A stretch of DNA of 64,000 nt from Mucilaginibacter rigui (GTDB taxonomy: Bacteria > Bacteroidota > Bacteroidia > Sphingobacteriales > Sphingobacteriaceae). Under the pieces are notes generated by a model. That model saw only the letters and a program-made list of their open reading frames with translations. It was not told the origin of the DNA and did not search any database. The translations under genes and the position numbers were made by a program. Location: positions 186,001 through 250,000 of the forward strand of contig NZ_JACWMW010000002.1 in the NCBI RefSeq assembly GCF_014773275.1, given 5' to 3'. Shown here piece after piece: positions 50,784-61,183 of the stretch; within the stretch, counting starts at the first letter, position 1; every line of letters starts with the position of its first letter.

Positions 50784-52457
50784 ATGAATAAAACTATCAT
50801 CATAAATATAAACGGCATCGTTTTTCATATAGAAGAAGATGCTTACGAGATACTTAAAAGCTACATGACCGATGTACAGCGTCATTTCCTCAATTCGGCC
50901 GACAGCCTGGAGATCACAACGGATATAGAGAACCGCATAGCCGAAATGTTTAACGAAATACTGCTTAAAGAAGGCAAACAGGTTGTTGTTTTGCAGGATG
51001 TTAAAACAGTTGTTGAGCAAATGGGCTCGGTTGAGGATTTTGAAACAGTTGAAGATGGTGCAAAACCACATGCACAGCAGGCATTTACTTACGGTACAGA
51101 GCCCCGCCGCCTTTTCCGCGACCCGGACGACCACCTGGTTGCAGGCGTATGCTCGGGCATTGCCAATTACTTTGATTTTAACCCGGTGTGGGTACGTTTA
51201 CTATTTGCCATTGCTATAGCCTTTGCGGGCACAGGCTTTATACTGTATATTATATTATGGATAGTTGTACCAAAGGCCGTTACCCGTGCCGACCGTATGG
51301 CCATGAAAGGCCAGAAACTGGACCTTCAGGGTTTTAAAAACAATTTTGAGGAGGAACTGAACACCGTAAAAGGCAACCTTCACAATTTCCAAAACGAGGC
51401 CCGCCCACTTGTATATAAAACCCGCGATTTTGCAGGCGACCTTTTTGGGCACATAGGCAGCTTTGTAGGCGGCGCTGGTAAAATGCTGGGTAAACTTGTT
51501 GCTATAGCCATACTGGCAAGCTGCTTTGCCGGTATCATATTTCTTATTGTGATAACCATATCCGCATTTTTTTATGGCAACCACAATATGAATATATACC
51601 GCATCTTTCCGTTTAACATAGTTAACCAGCAGGTAAATAACATATTTATTATATGCTCATTATTAATGCTTATAATACCGTTGCTGGCTATTATACTGGC
51701 TATAATAAATTATGTATTCAAAGGTAATGTAATTAACCGCACCGCGGGTTCGGCCTTATTAATGGTTTGGGTTGTTGCATTAAGTGTGGTTGTATATTAT
51801 ACCGCTAAAACATCTGCCGATTTTAAATCGGGCGCCAGCTTTAGCCAAACCATAAATATCAAACCCAGTGCCGATAGCACTTATTACTTAAAGCTTAATG
51901 ATATTAAATACCTTACTGCCGAAGACAGCATCCGTTTAAAAGTTAAAGACGATTTTAGGGGCCGCGTTATATTAGACGACGATGAGGACAATAATATGGA
52001 TATGCCCGACAAAAACATCGATCTTTATATCGAGAAAAGCGATGTAGCACAACCGGTACTGGTAGAATCGTTCAGTGCACGCGGTTCTGATTATGACGAT
52101 GCTTTATTTAATGCACGCGGTACAACTTACCATTTTGAACAGCAGGGCAATGTATTGAAATTTAACCGCAGGTTCGAAAAACAGATCAACAGATTATGGC
52201 GTGCGCAAGAGTTACACCTAACCTTAAAAATACCTTTAAACGCTAAGGTGGTAATTGATGATCAGATAGATCGGTTTGTGAGAGGTGTGAGCGTTTATGA
52301 TTGCAAGCGCGATAATAAAAAAGAAGGCGAATCATCAGCCAAATTCATCATGACCGATAACGGGCTGCAATGTAAGGTAGATACCCTGGTTATCCCGCAA
52401 ACGCCACAGCAGAAAGCTGCTGCTGATAGTGCTGCCAGAGCAAATAACGGAGAATAA
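50784..52457 (+). CDS. PspC-domain membrane protein
   Basis: A 557-residue protein. The N-terminal 100 residues form a cytosolic domain (INGIVFHIEEDAYEILKSYM); the PspC domain follows (RRLFRDPDDHLVAGVCSGIANYFDFNPVWVRLLF, about 112-180, given here as DHLVAGVCSGIANYF), then three further helices (about 245-350) and a C-terminal beta-rich adhesin-like part outside the membrane. The PadR-PspC pair is widespread in Bacteroidota and thought to respond to envelope stress. It lies 25 bp after padR and overlaps the next small ORF by one base. Confidence 0.9.
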   Translation: MNKTIIININGIVFHIEEDAYEILKSYMTDVQRHFLNSADSLEITTDIENRIAEMFNEILLKEGKQVVVLQDVKTVVEQMGSVEDFETVEDGAKPHAQQAFTYGTEPRRLFRDPDDHLVAGVCSGIANYFDFNPVWVRLLFAIAIAFAGTGFILYIILWIVVPKAVTRADRMAMKGQKLDLQGFKNNFEEELNTVKGNLHNFQNEARPLVYKTRDFAGDLFGHIGSFVGGAGKMLGKLVAIAILASCFAGIIFLIVITISAFFYGNHNMNIYRIFPFNIVNQQVNNIFIICSLLMLIIPLLAIILAIINYVFKGNVINRTAGSALLMVWVVALSVVVYYTAKTSADFKSGASFSQTINIKPSADSTYYLKLNDIKYLTAEDSIRLKVKDDFRGRVILDDDEDNNMDMPDKNIDLYIEKSDVAQPVLVESFSARGSDYDDALFNARGTTYHFEQQGNVLKFNRRFEKQINRLWRAQELHLTLKIPLNAKVVIDDQIDRFVRGVSVYDCKRDNKKEGESSAKFIMTDNGLQCKVDTLVIPQTPQQKAAADSAARANNGE

Positions 52458-52657
52458 TGAAACCTATTATAAAGTATATAAGCCTGCTGCTGTTCAGCGG
52501 GCTTATATTACCCTTTTTCAATTCCTCAAATACAAAAAAACAGGCAATAGAGGGCTCCGCCTGTATAACTGCCCCGCACCCTGCAAAAAACCTGTGGCCA
52601 CATTCATTTATCTATCAGGCTATTGCAGATATATACTTCCCTGAACTTACAAATTGA
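52457..52657 (+). CDS. Small hypothetical membrane-anchored protein
   Basis: A 66-residue product with one N-terminal hydrophobic segment (about residues 5-20) and a polar tail. Its ATG overlaps the pspC stop codon (TAATG), the only support besides codon flow. No family is recognised. Confidence 0.5.
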   Translation: MKPIIKYISLLLFSGLILPFFNSSNTKKQAIEGSACITAPHPAKNLWPHSFIYQAIADIYFPELTN

Positions 52658-52779
52658 AAATAATCTGTAACCTAAAGCACTGTTTTAACATCTTACTATA
52701 AAAAAACAATTACATGCCTGCCCGTGCCGGCATACCACATAAACCCTGTACCTATGCAAACATCTACACTATATATAAT

Positions 52780-52793
52780 ATAGCCCGGGCTAT
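52780..52793. promoter_or_regulatory. Perfect 14-bp palindrome upstream of the receptor gene
   Basis: ATAGCCCGGGCTAT, about 90 bp before the receptor ATG. A second hairpin, CAAGGG-ATAAG-CCCTTG, lies at 52837-52853. They could be an operator and a leader hairpin in the 226-bp gap. Confidence 0.35.
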
Positions 52794-52883
52794 TCGCCTC
52801 AGCAACTAAACAAATTTTAATGCTATTTCAAAAAAACAAGGGATAAGCCCTTGCAGGATTTTTATTGCCTAAATTTTTACATC

Positions 52884-55328
52884 ATGAAAACACACATCAC
52901 TAAACTACTATATATAATACTCCTGTTAATAACCCCTGCCGCACTTAGCGCACAGGCAACCAAACCAACAGCAGGCATAACAGGCCAGCTGCAAAACGAA
53001 CAGGCAAAGCCAATGGACTATGCCACAGTAACGCTGCTAAGGGGCAAAGATTCCTCGGTAGTTAAAAGCACGCTTACCAACGATGCCGGCAAATACAAGT
53101 TTGATAACCTTATTGCCGGTCGCTACATCATCAAAGCGACAACCGTAGGCTACCAGTCATCATATAGTCCCGTGCTTGAAATTGATAACGAGGTGATCAG
53201 CGCGCCGGTTATAAAAATGCAGCAAAGCAGCCGTAACCTGCAGGGGGTTACCATTACCGCGGCAAAACCGCTTATTGAACGTAAGCTTGACCGTACTGTA
53301 ATGAACGTGGAAAACAGCGTACTTGCGGCAGGTAACAACGCCTTAGAAATTCTGGAACGCGCACCCGGTGTTACCATTGATAAAGATGATAACATTACCC
53401 TGAAAGGTAAACAGGGCGTAACGGTAATGATAAATGATAAGCTTACTTATCTTTCATCGGCACAACTGGCAGCTTTATTACGCTCTACAGATGGCAGCAC
53501 TATCCAGTCTATCGAGGTTATAACCAACCCCTCTTCCAAATACGATGCTTCCGGCAACTCGGGTATCATCAACATAAAACTAAAAAAGAATAAGCAAAGC
53601 GGCACAAACGGCAGTTTAACCACAGGGGCCGGCTATGGCAAAAACTTTAGGGATAACACAAGCCTTACGTTTAACCACAAAACCGGCAACCTTAATTTGT
53701 TTGGTACGTTAACCCACGGCGATATTACCCGCGAGAATGTGCTGGATATAAACAGGACTGTTGTAAGTGGCCCAACAACACGGTACTTTACTCAAAGCAC
53801 TTTGATGAAAAAGCCCGTACATTATAATAACTACCGCGTAGGTGCCGATTATAATACATCGGCCAAAAACACGTTAGGCTTTGTAGTAAGCGGCGATTAT
53901 ACCAATGAGGTTAACAACAACACCAGCAGAACAAACATCGGTTCGCAGCCTATGGGGATCGACTCCTTCCAGAACACCCTGTCGGGCATTAAACAAACCT
54001 ATCGTAATATAGCGGTTAACCTTAATGATAAGCTGGTAATAGATACTACCGGCCAGGAGCTGAGCATCGACCTGGATTATTCTAAGTTTAATAACAACTC
54101 ATTCGCCAACTACGATACTTACTTTTTCCTTCCGGATGGGAGTACGCCACGGCCTACGTTATTTTTACGTAACCAAACGCCATCAACCATCAGTATCTAT
54201 ACCGCAAAGGCCGATTACACCTATCCGCTTAGCAAAAGCCTGAAACTGGAAACAGGTGTAAAAGCAAGTTCGGTAAAAACCGATAATGACTTGCGGGCCG
54301 AAATTGAACAGGGTGGCGTGTTTGTGAACGATGCATCGCGCACCAACCGTTTTATTTACGATGAAAAGGTTAACGCTGCTTACATAAACCTTGGGCAAAC
54401 ATTCAAAAAAACAACTATACAGGCAGGTTTACGTGCCGAGAACACTACCTCTACCGGGAACCTGATCACCAATAGTAATGTTGTTCACCGTTCATACCTT
54501 GATTTCTTCCCCAGTGTATTTATTAATCAAACCCTGTCTGATAAACACGAATTAGGGATCAACTACAGCCGCAGGATAGACCGCCCGGGTTATGATAACC
54601 TTAACCCATTTACTTACTATCTTGACCAGTACACCTACGAAAAAGGCAACCCTTTCCTGAAACCTCAGTACACTAATAGTTTTGAATTAGCCTACACTTA
54701 TAATAAAACCCTTAATGTTACACTGGGATACAGCCGCACTACTGATGCAAGCGTAGATGTTTTATATACTGATACTGTAAGGAAGGCTACCTTCCAGACT
54801 AACGAAAACCTGCAAACACGGGATAACTACAACATCAATATCAATACGCCTTATACTATTACCAAATGGTGGACAGGAAACCTTAATGTTGATGGCTTTT
54901 ACCAAAGCTTTAAATCGGCAGCGCTTTTGGGGCAGATGCTAAATAACGGTCAGTTCGCTTTCCAGGGCCGCGCCACGCAAACGTTTATACTACCGGGATA
55001 TAAATTTGAGCTTACAGCCAACTATCAGTCGGCACAAAGCTACAGCATATTTAAAATGAAATCTCAGTATGCAATTGATGCAGGGGTAAGCCATTCTTTC
55101 TACCAGAAAAAAATGAACCTTAAGCTTGCTGTAAGCGATATATTTAACACCCGCAAAAGCAGGGTAAGCACCAACTATTCAGATACCCAGCTTAACCTGG
55201 TACAGAAAAACGAAACACGCATTGCCCGTATAACCTTTACGTACAACTTTGGTAACAGCAAAATAAAGGCCCGCCAGCACCAAACCGGCGCCGAAGATGA
55301 AAAAGGCAGGGTGAAAAGTGGGGGATAG
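52884..55328 (+). CDS. TonB-dependent receptor-like outer-membrane protein (CarboxypepD_reg and barrel)
   Basis: An 814-residue exported protein: signal peptide (about 1-22), CarboxypepD_reg-like domain (AGITGQLQNEQAKPMDYATV, about 30-110), plug-like domain (about 115-225, with NALEILERAPGVTID) and a long outer-membrane beta-barrel of the OMP_b-brl type. It differs from SusC by lacking the SusC motif and a SusD partner. Such proteins often sit in PadR-PspC operons with unknown cargo. The last codons, encoding DEKGRVKSGG, lie in the first unit of the tandem array that follows, so the array has grown from the 3' end of this gene. Confidence 0.9.
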   Translation: MKTHITKLLYIILLLITPAALSAQATKPTAGITGQLQNEQAKPMDYATVTLLRGKDSSVVKSTLTNDAGKYKFDNLIAGRYIIKATTVGYQSSYSPVLEIDNEVISAPVIKMQQSSRNLQGVTITAAKPLIERKLDRTVMNVENSVLAAGNNALEILERAPGVTIDKDDNITLKGKQGVTVMINDKLTYLSSAQLAALLRSTDGSTIQSIEVITNPSSKYDASGNSGIINIKLKKNKQSGTNGSLTTGAGYGKNFRDNTSLTFNHKTGNLNLFGTLTHGDITRENVLDINRTVVSGPTTRYFTQSTLMKKPVHYNNYRVGADYNTSAKNTLGFVVSGDYTNEVNNNTSRTNIGSQPMGIDSFQNTLSGIKQTYRNIAVNLNDKLVIDTTGQELSIDLDYSKFNNNSFANYDTYFFLPDGSTPRPTLFLRNQTPSTISIYTAKADYTYPLSKSLKLETGVKASSVKTDNDLRAEIEQGGVFVNDASRTNRFIYDEKVNAAYINLGQTFKKTTIQAGLRAENTTSTGNLITNSNVVHRSYLDFFPSVFINQTLSDKHELGINYSRRIDRPGYDNLNPFTYYLDQYTYEKGNPFLKPQYTNSFELAYTYNKTLNVTLGYSRTTDASVDVLYTDTVRKATFQTNENLQTRDNYNININTPYTITKWWTGNLNVDGFYQSFKSAALLGQMLNNGQFAFQGRATQTFILPGYKFELTANYQSAQSYSIFKMKSQYAIDAGVSHSFYQKKMNLKLAVSDIFNTRKSRVSTNYSDTQLNLVQKNETRIARITFTYNFGNSKIKARQHQTGAEDEKGRVKSGG

Positions 55329-56020
55329 AAATAGATAATAATGGTGTCATTGCGAGGAACGTAATGGCGTGGCAATCTTAAAGGACAAGTGAATATGCTT
55401 AGATTGCCACGCCCTACCCTTGCAATTACACCTGTTTACTTAGATGAAAAAGGCCGGTGAAAAGTGGGGGAATAGAAATAGATAATAATTGTGTCATTGC
55501 GAGGAACGTAGTGACGTGGCAATCTTAAAGGACAAGTAAATATGCTTAGATTGCCACGCCCACGCTTGCAATTACACCTGTTTACTTAGATGAAAAGGCC
55601 GGTGAAAAGCGGGGATAGAAATAGATAATAATTGTGTCATTGCGAGGAACGTAGTGACGTGGCAATCTTACAGAACAAGTAAATATGCCTAGATTGCCGC
55701 GCCCACGCTTGCAATGACACCTGTTACTTAGATGAAAAAGGCCGGTGAAAAGCGGGGATAGAAATAGATAATAATGGTGTCATTGCGAGAAACGTAGTGA
55801 CGTGGCAATCTTACAGGACAAGTGAATATGCTTAGATTCCCACGCCCAACGCTTGCAATTACACCTGTTTACTTAGATGAAAAAGGCCGGTGAAAAGCGG
55901 GGATAGAAATAGATAATAATGGTGTCATTGCGAGGAACGTAGTGACGTGGCAATCTTACAGGACAAGCGAATATGCTTAGATTGCCACGCTCAACGCTTG
56001 CAATTACACCTGTTTACTTA
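55295..56020. repeat. Tandem array of five 143-147 bp units containing family A palindromes
   Basis: Each unit starts AGATGAAAAAGGC, GGTGAAAAG, GGGGATAG, then AATAGATAATAATTGTGTCA, a family A element (TCATTGCGAGGAACGTAGTG, ACGTGGCAATCTTA ... TTAGATTGCCACGC) and CTTGCAATTACACCTGTTTA. TCATTGCGAG occurs at 55347, 55494, 55637, 55780 and 55925. The first unit overlaps the end of the receptor coding sequence, so units two to five carry decayed copies of its last ten codons. No spacers or open frames of note. It fills 711 bp between the receptor and the GIY-YIG gene. Confidence 0.92.
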
Positions 56021-56039
56021 TAGTAAATATACAGAATCA

Positions 56040-56336
56040 CTAATCGTACCAACCCTCACTTAAATCGGTCCAATCCGGATTTGTAGAATTTATCAAATCT
56101 ATTTTCTTTTGCCGTGAACCAGCCTTAATTTGCTTTTCCCTGGCAATTGCATCATTAACCCATTGAAAAACTTCAAAATAAACCAATTTACTACATTGAT
56201 ATTTCGCTGTAAATCCTTTATTTATTTTTTCTTTATGTTCTAAAATGCGGTTCTTCAAATCGCTTGTTACACCCGTATACAGAACGTTGTCTGATGCGTT
56301 GGTGACTATATAAATACAATATTGGTGTACATACAT
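56040..56336 (-). CDS. GIY-YIG nuclease family protein
   Basis: A 98-residue single-domain protein: YCIYIVTNASDNVLYTGVTSD gives the GIY-YIG strands (YIV...YTG), followed by RILEHKEK, a conserved Arg/His helix, and KLVYFEVFQWVNDAIAREKQ with the catalytic Glu. It belongs to the UvrC-like/YhbQ-like standalone family and should be a cytosolic nuclease. The frame back to 56396 reads through a family A palindrome, so the ATG at 56336 is preferred. It is bracketed by family A repeats on both sides. Confidence 0.85.
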   Translation of the reverse strand: MYVHQYCIYIVTNASDNVLYTGVTSDLKNRILEHKEKINKGFTAKYQCSKLVYFEVFQWVNDAIAREKQIKAGSRQKKIDLINSTNPDWTDLSEGWYD

Positions 56337-56366
56337 GGGTATTGCACTGTTTCTATCTGTCCGATG

Positions 56367-56396
56367 AGATTGCCGCGCTATCGCTCGCAATGACAC
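56367..56396. repeat. Family A half-element upstream of the GIY-YIG gene
   Basis: AGATTGCCGCGCTATCGCTC followed by GCAATGACAC, the right arm of the 26516-26609 element. Translation of this stretch explains the unlikely N-terminal extension of the GIY-YIG frame. Confidence 0.85.
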
Positions 56397-56420
56397 GGTT
56401 TAAATCGAGACTCTCTCTTC

Positions 56421-58922
56421 TTACTGCCCTACCATAAATACAGCGTTACTAAACAGCAACTTACCATTCTCCCAAAAACTACGGAAAAGCGGATCATCAA
56501 CCAGGTAAACTACCGAGCCGCGCCCAAGAGATTGCACACCAAGCAGCATACCGTTGTTTATTTTTTGTTTAGATTGGAAGCCCGCGAAACCTGCTACATA
56601 ACCATTCTTTGCAATGGTACCCACATTCCAGTTGTCTTCGCCAAGCATTTCATAAATATCATCGCTTAATTTTAACGAGTAGTAATAATTAGGGAAACCA
56701 AAACCCAAAGGATGTGTATTATCCATGTCCAATTTAAAAATAGCACCCGGAATGCTTGACCGTATAGCATCGCGGTTACGGTCGGCATAAATTTTTACCG
56801 CAGTTTTTGTTTTGGCATCTGCCTTATCGTCTTTTTTAGCTTCCTTCTTTTTTATTTCGAAGCCTTTTTTGTCAACCAGGGCAGCAACTGCGTTTTCTAA
56901 CGCTATCAGCTTGCCCCCATCGCGCACCCATGATTGCAGGTTGTCTGACGACAGGTCGTTATACCTGCCGTCGGGCATTATAACCACATCAAAATCGGCA
57001 AGTTTTATACGGTTAATATCCTGATAGCGTATCAGGCTAATGGGGTAACCTATCTGCTGTTCAAAAAGGTGCCACACCTCGCCCATTGCTTCCGAATTGA
57101 TGCCATCGCCGCTAACCAACGCAACACGCGGTTGTTTAATATACTTCACGTCATACGATCCAATATCCGATCCCTTATCTACAAAGCCCGATGACAGCGG
57201 TGTAATTTCATGGCCAAGGTCGGCAGCTATCTGGCTAACTACACGGTCAAAATCAATCTTTTCATTACCTGCGCGGGTAACTAATAACGAGCCGGCTGTA
57301 AACTTTTTCCCTCCGGCCTCAAATGGCGTTTCTGAATAGCGCACTTTTATTTTCTTTTTCAGCAAGGCCGAAAGGAATTTAACATCAGCTATAGATTGCC
57401 ATGCCGATACGTAGGCGTAAGCCCTGGTATTGGTAAGAGGCGCGGGCTTTATAACGCCCCAACTGGTTGTTGCAGGCTTAAACGACTCTTTTATCCCGTA
57501 AGCCTTTAACCCATAAGCATAAGGCAGCGCCCATGCAGTAATATCATAAGTATTTGAATCGGGAATGAAGGTTTTTGGCTCAAGCAATACATGCAGCAAT
57601 ACCGATTTTGGCTGATAGGCGTTTACCACAAGGTCATTCGCATCTACATTATATTGTTCTGTTGCCCCCGTAAAATAGTTATACCCGGTAACCGATTTAT
57701 TGGCCAAACCAAAACCATACTGTATACCATTGCGGGTAAGCATTTTGGCCAGCTCGTTCACCTTTTCATTATTATCATTTTTAATAACGTAGGTTTTATA
57801 AACACCCGGCGGGTTTTGGCGGCTGTTATCAAAAAACTTCTTAAATTCATCAACAACCTTTTGGGCGTTAGCTGCTACAATTTCTACCGTGCTTAAACTG
57901 GTTGTGTGATGGTGCGAAACACGTTGCGCTAAGGTAAGCGTATCACCACTACGGGTAACTACGGCCAGCCCCCCGCTTATCCCCCCCTGCTCATAAGTCA
58001 TCCCGATAGAGCCATTGTATAATGGGTACGTATCTCCGTATGATGGATACAGCAGGTCAAATTCCTGTTTGGTAAAATACATCCAACCGTTTTGGTCAAA
58101 ATATTTAGCATTGTTTTTGCCAATGGTCACCTGAAAATCGCGCTGCCATTGGGTAATATCCTTGTGATAAGGCTCAGCAGCCGGGGCAAAATAGTATGGG
58201 TTATTGTACCCTTGCTCATGAAAATCGACATGAACCTCGGGCAACCATTGATTAAATAAAGCCACACGCGCCTGTGTCTCTTTTTGTGCCTGCCATGCCC
58301 AATCGCGGTTAAGATCAAAATAGTAATGATTTACACGCCCGCCCGGCCATGGTTCAATATGCTCACGCGAGGTTGGGCTGGCATCCGGCACCATACCGCG
58401 CACCGAGTTATAAAAGTTGGTGTAACGGTCGCGTCCGTCAGGGTTAAGGCATGGGTCTATCACTACAACACTATTCCTGAGCCATTCGGCAGCTTTGGTG
58501 TTAGCGGGGTCAACCAGGTCAAATAATGTCCACATAGCAGCCTCGCTTGATGACGGCTCGTTACCATGCACGTTATAGCTTAGCCATGTAATAACAGGTG
58601 TGTTTGTTGTTGCTGTACCGCTTTCTACCCCCGCAAGGCGCAGGTTGTTATGGCGTATCTCTTCCAGCCGTTTAATGTTTTCGGGCGATGCGATGAACAT
58701 GGCCAGCAACGGGCGGCCCTCATTGGTAGTACCAAATTGCTTTAGCTCTACATTGGTTGCGGTTTTGGCAACATATCTAAAATAATCTACCACGCGGTAA
58801 TGCGGGGTGAATTTTTCGCCAGGTTTATAGCCTAAAAATTCGGCCGGCGATTGGATTTGCTGCGCGAGAACAGAGGCGCATCCAAAAACAGATAAAAATA
58901 CGAAGAGTAGCTTTTTTAACAT
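56421..58922 (-). CDS. Secreted M14 family zinc carboxypeptidase
   Basis: An 833-residue exported metallopeptidase with a signal peptide of about 20 residues. The M14 domain (about 40-330) has the zinc ligands His119 and Glu122 in VHGNEPSS and His235 in DFHEQGYN, plus the catalytic Glu in MTYEQGG. The long C-terminal half (about 500-833) is a glutamine-amidotransferase-like and beta-rich region common in bacterial M14-like proteins. Probably degrades peptides or trims cell-wall stems in the periplasm. Divergent from recQ. Confidence 0.9.
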   Translation of the reverse strand: MLKKLLFVFLSVFGCASVLAQQIQSPAEFLGYKPGEKFTPHYRVVDYFRYVAKTATNVELKQFGTTNEGRPLLAMFIASPENIKRLEEIRHNNLRLAGVESGTATTNTPVITWLSYNVHGNEPSSSEAAMWTLFDLVDPANTKAAEWLRNSVVVIDPCLNPDGRDRYTNFYNSVRGMVPDASPTSREHIEPWPGGRVNHYYFDLNRDWAWQAQKETQARVALFNQWLPEVHVDFHEQGYNNPYYFAPAAEPYHKDITQWQRDFQVTIGKNNAKYFDQNGWMYFTKQEFDLLYPSYGDTYPLYNGSIGMTYEQGGISGGLAVVTRSGDTLTLAQRVSHHHTTSLSTVEIVAANAQKVVDEFKKFFDNSRQNPPGVYKTYVIKNDNNEKVNELAKMLTRNGIQYGFGLANKSVTGYNYFTGATEQYNVDANDLVVNAYQPKSVLLHVLLEPKTFIPDSNTYDITAWALPYAYGLKAYGIKESFKPATTSWGVIKPAPLTNTRAYAYVSAWQSIADVKFLSALLKKKIKVRYSETPFEAGGKKFTAGSLLVTRAGNEKIDFDRVVSQIAADLGHEITPLSSGFVDKGSDIGSYDVKYIKQPRVALVSGDGINSEAMGEVWHLFEQQIGYPISLIRYQDINRIKLADFDVVIMPDGRYNDLSSDNLQSWVRDGGKLIALENAVAALVDKKGFEIKKKEAKKDDKADAKTKTAVKIYADRNRDAIRSSIPGAIFKLDMDNTHPLGFGFPNYYYSLKLSDDIYEMLGEDNWNVGTIAKNGYVAGFAGFQSKQKINNGMLLGVQSLGRGSVVYLVDDPLFRSFWENGKLLFSNAVFMVGQ

Positions 58923-59019
58923 ACGTTAGTAATTAGATCAGTAACGCTAATCTAAATATATTTTTTTGAGGTTTCATCATCAGGCTATTAATTCAAATCT
59001 GCACTTTTGTATTTATCGC

Positions 59020-61161
59020 ATGACACCCATACAAGCCCTTCAAAAATATTTCGGTTACTCGCAGTTCAGGCTCTCGCAGGAAGCCATCATCAGTAATGTT
59101 TTAAACAAACAGGACACACTGGTGCTGATGCCTACCGGCGGCGGCAAATCGCTTTGCTATCAGTTACCCGCAGTGCTGCTTAACGGGCTCACCATCGTGA
59201 TATCGCCCCTTATTGCGCTGATGAAAGACCAGGTTGATAGCCTTAACCTGAGCGGCATCCCGGCGGTTTTTCTAAATTCAAGCCAAAACCCCGATGAGCA
59301 GCGCGATATTGCCCTGCAACTGCGCAATAACGAGATCCGCCTGCTGTATTTGGCCCCCGAGCGTTTATTTGGTGGCGATAATAAAATGATGGCCTTTTTG
59401 CATACGCTGAATGTGGTACAGATAGCTATTGACGAGGCGCACTGCATCTCGCAATGGGGCCATGATTTCCGCCCGGAGTACCTGATGCTGGCCGGTTTAA
59501 AAAAAGAATTCCCGGGGGTGCCGGTAATAGCCCTTACCGCCACTGCCGATAAGCTCACCCAAAAAGATATCCTGGAGAAACTAAACCTGCATCAACCCGC
59601 GGTTTTTATCTCATCTTTTAACCGCGAGAATATTACATACCGTGTTAATCCCAAAAAGAACAGTTTTAGGCAGCTTTTGTCCTTTTTAGAGGCGAAAAAA
59701 GGCGATTCAGGGATCATTTATTGCCTTTCAAGGAAGTCTACGGAGCAGTTGGCCGCCGACCTGAAGGACGAAGGCTACGCCGCTGAGGCCTACCATGCAG
59801 GCCTCACCAATGAGGTAAAAGCCCGCAACCAGGAAGCCTTTTTAAAGGATGAAGTAAAGATAATGGTGGCTACCATTGCCTTTGGTATGGGTATCAATAA
59901 AAGCAATGTGCGCTACGTAGTACACATGGACCTGCCCAAAAACATTGAAGGCTATTATCAGGAAACCGGCCGTGCCGGCAGGGATGGTTTGGCATCTGAT
60001 GCCTTGCTGCTCTATTCACCCGGGGATGCCATTAAACTGCGCAGCTTTGCCACGGTAGAGAACAACCGGGAGCAAAGCGCCATTATGCTTAAAAAGCTGG
60101 ATGATATGGTGAATTACTGCCAGTTACATGCCTGTCGCCGCCAGTTTTTAATGCATTATTTTGATGAGCCGTTCCCGGATAATTGCGGATCGTGCGATTT
60201 TTGCCTCAGCGAGTTTATCAAATTTGATGGTACGCTCATCGCTCAAAAAGCATTATCGGCCGTGGCAAGGGTAAAAGAGCGGTTTGGCGCCAATTATATT
60301 ATCGATTTTCTTCGCGGCTCAAAAAATGAAAAGATCTGGGCCGACCATAAAACCCTTAAAACTTACGGTGCCGGTGCAGACATCAGCAAGGCCGACTGGC
60401 AGCGTTACCTGCGCGAACTGATAGCACAAGGCTTGTTGCGCATTAGCGAAGATGGTTACTCGGCCATACAACTTACCCCAAAAAGCGAAGCTGTTTTAAG
60501 AGGCGATTTAAGGGTTGAGCTGATAGCATCAGAAGTTATTAGCGACCACGAAGAAGAAGCATTAAGCTACGAGGCTGAATTACTGGCCGATCTGCGAGCA
60601 AAACGACAGGAGATAGCCATAGGTGAAAACCTGCCGGCATACATCATACTATCAGACGCTACCTTGCTGGAAATTGCTACCTACCTGCCGCAAAAAATGG
60701 ACGAGCTAAGGCTGATATCTGGCTTCGGCGATGTAAAACTGGCGAAATATGGGCGCGAGTTTCTGGCTGTTATTAATGCGTACAGCGTTGAAAAAGGGCT
60801 TACATCGCGCATTACTCAAAAATCGGTTAAGCGCGAGCGTAAATCGAAATCAAAAACAAGCAAGATCTCAGATACGTTTAAAGTTACGTTCGACTTATAT
60901 AAAGGGGGTAAAACCGTTACAGAAATAGCTCAGGAACGCGACTTATCGCCTATAACTATTGAGGGGCATTTAAGCCGTTTTATACAAACCGGAGAACTTG
61001 ATGTGCAGGAAATTGTTAATGAAGCCAAGATCTCGGCCATAAAAAACGCGGTTGAAAGCTATGGGAGCGAAATATTGTCGCCGTTAAAAGAGGTTTTGGG
61101 CGATGCCTATACCTACGGCGAAATAAAAGCCGTTATTGCCTGGATGAATAAGGATGCGTAA
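59020..61161 (+). CDS. recQ: ATP-dependent DNA helicase RecQ
   Basis: A 713-residue helicase. Walker [13 protein letters not shown] motif in [17 protein letters not shown], motif VI with [10 protein letters not shown], then the zinc-binding RQC region ([10 protein letters not shown]...NCGSCDFC, about 365-385), an HRDC domain (about 520-600) and a C-terminal helix-turn-helix of the HTH_40 type ([16 protein letters not shown]). It unwinds recombination and replication intermediates. The ATG at 59020 precedes the conserved [13 protein letters not shown] start; the frame to 58966 is not needed. murF follows by 22 bp. Confidence 0.95.
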   Translation: MTPIQALQKYFGYSQFRLSQEAIISNVLNKQDTLVLMPTGGGKSLCYQLPAVLLNGLTIVISPLIALMKDQVDSLNLSGIPAVFLNSSQNPDEQRDIALQLRNNEIRLLYLAPERLFGGDNKMMAFLHTLNVVQIAIDEAHCISQWGHDFRPEYLMLAGLKKEFPGVPVIALTATADKLTQKDILEKLNLHQPAVFISSFNRENITYRVNPKKNSFRQLLSFLEAKKGDSGIIYCLSRKSTEQLAADLKDEGYAAEAYHAGLTNEVKARNQEAFLKDEVKIMVATIAFGMGINKSNVRYVVHMDLPKNIEGYYQETGRAGRDGLASDALLLYSPGDAIKLRSFATVENNREQSAIMLKKLDDMVNYCQLHACRRQFLMHYFDEPFPDNCGSCDFCLSEFIKFDGTLIAQKALSAVARVKERFGANYIIDFLRGSKNEKIWADHKTLKTYGAGADISKADWQRYLRELIAQGLLRISEDGYSAIQLTPKSEAVLRGDLRVELIASEVISDHEEEALSYEAELLADLRAKRQEIAIGENLPAYIILSDATLLEIATYLPQKMDELRLISGFGDVKLAKYGREFLAVINAYSVEKGLTSRITQKSVKRERKSKSKTSKISDTFKVTFDLYKGGKTVTEIAQERDLSPITIEGHLSRFIQTGELDVQEIVNEAKISAIKNAVESYGSEILSPLKEVLGDAYTYGEIKAVIAWMNKDA

Positions 61162-61183
61162 TTTTAAATAACAGAATTTAACC

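Noticed and set aside
50520..51134. 204-codon minus-strand frame across padR and pspC
   Set aside because: Antisense to two genes with strong family signatures; composition is not protein-like.
55295..56020. Five regularly spaced repeats, considered as a CRISPR array
   Set aside because: The whole 143-147 bp unit is repeated, with no unique spacers between short repeats and no cas genes; it is a tandem duplication.
56337..56396. N-terminal extension of the GIY-YIG frame
   Set aside because: The extra 20 residues are translation of a family A palindrome; the domain begins at the ATG at 56336.
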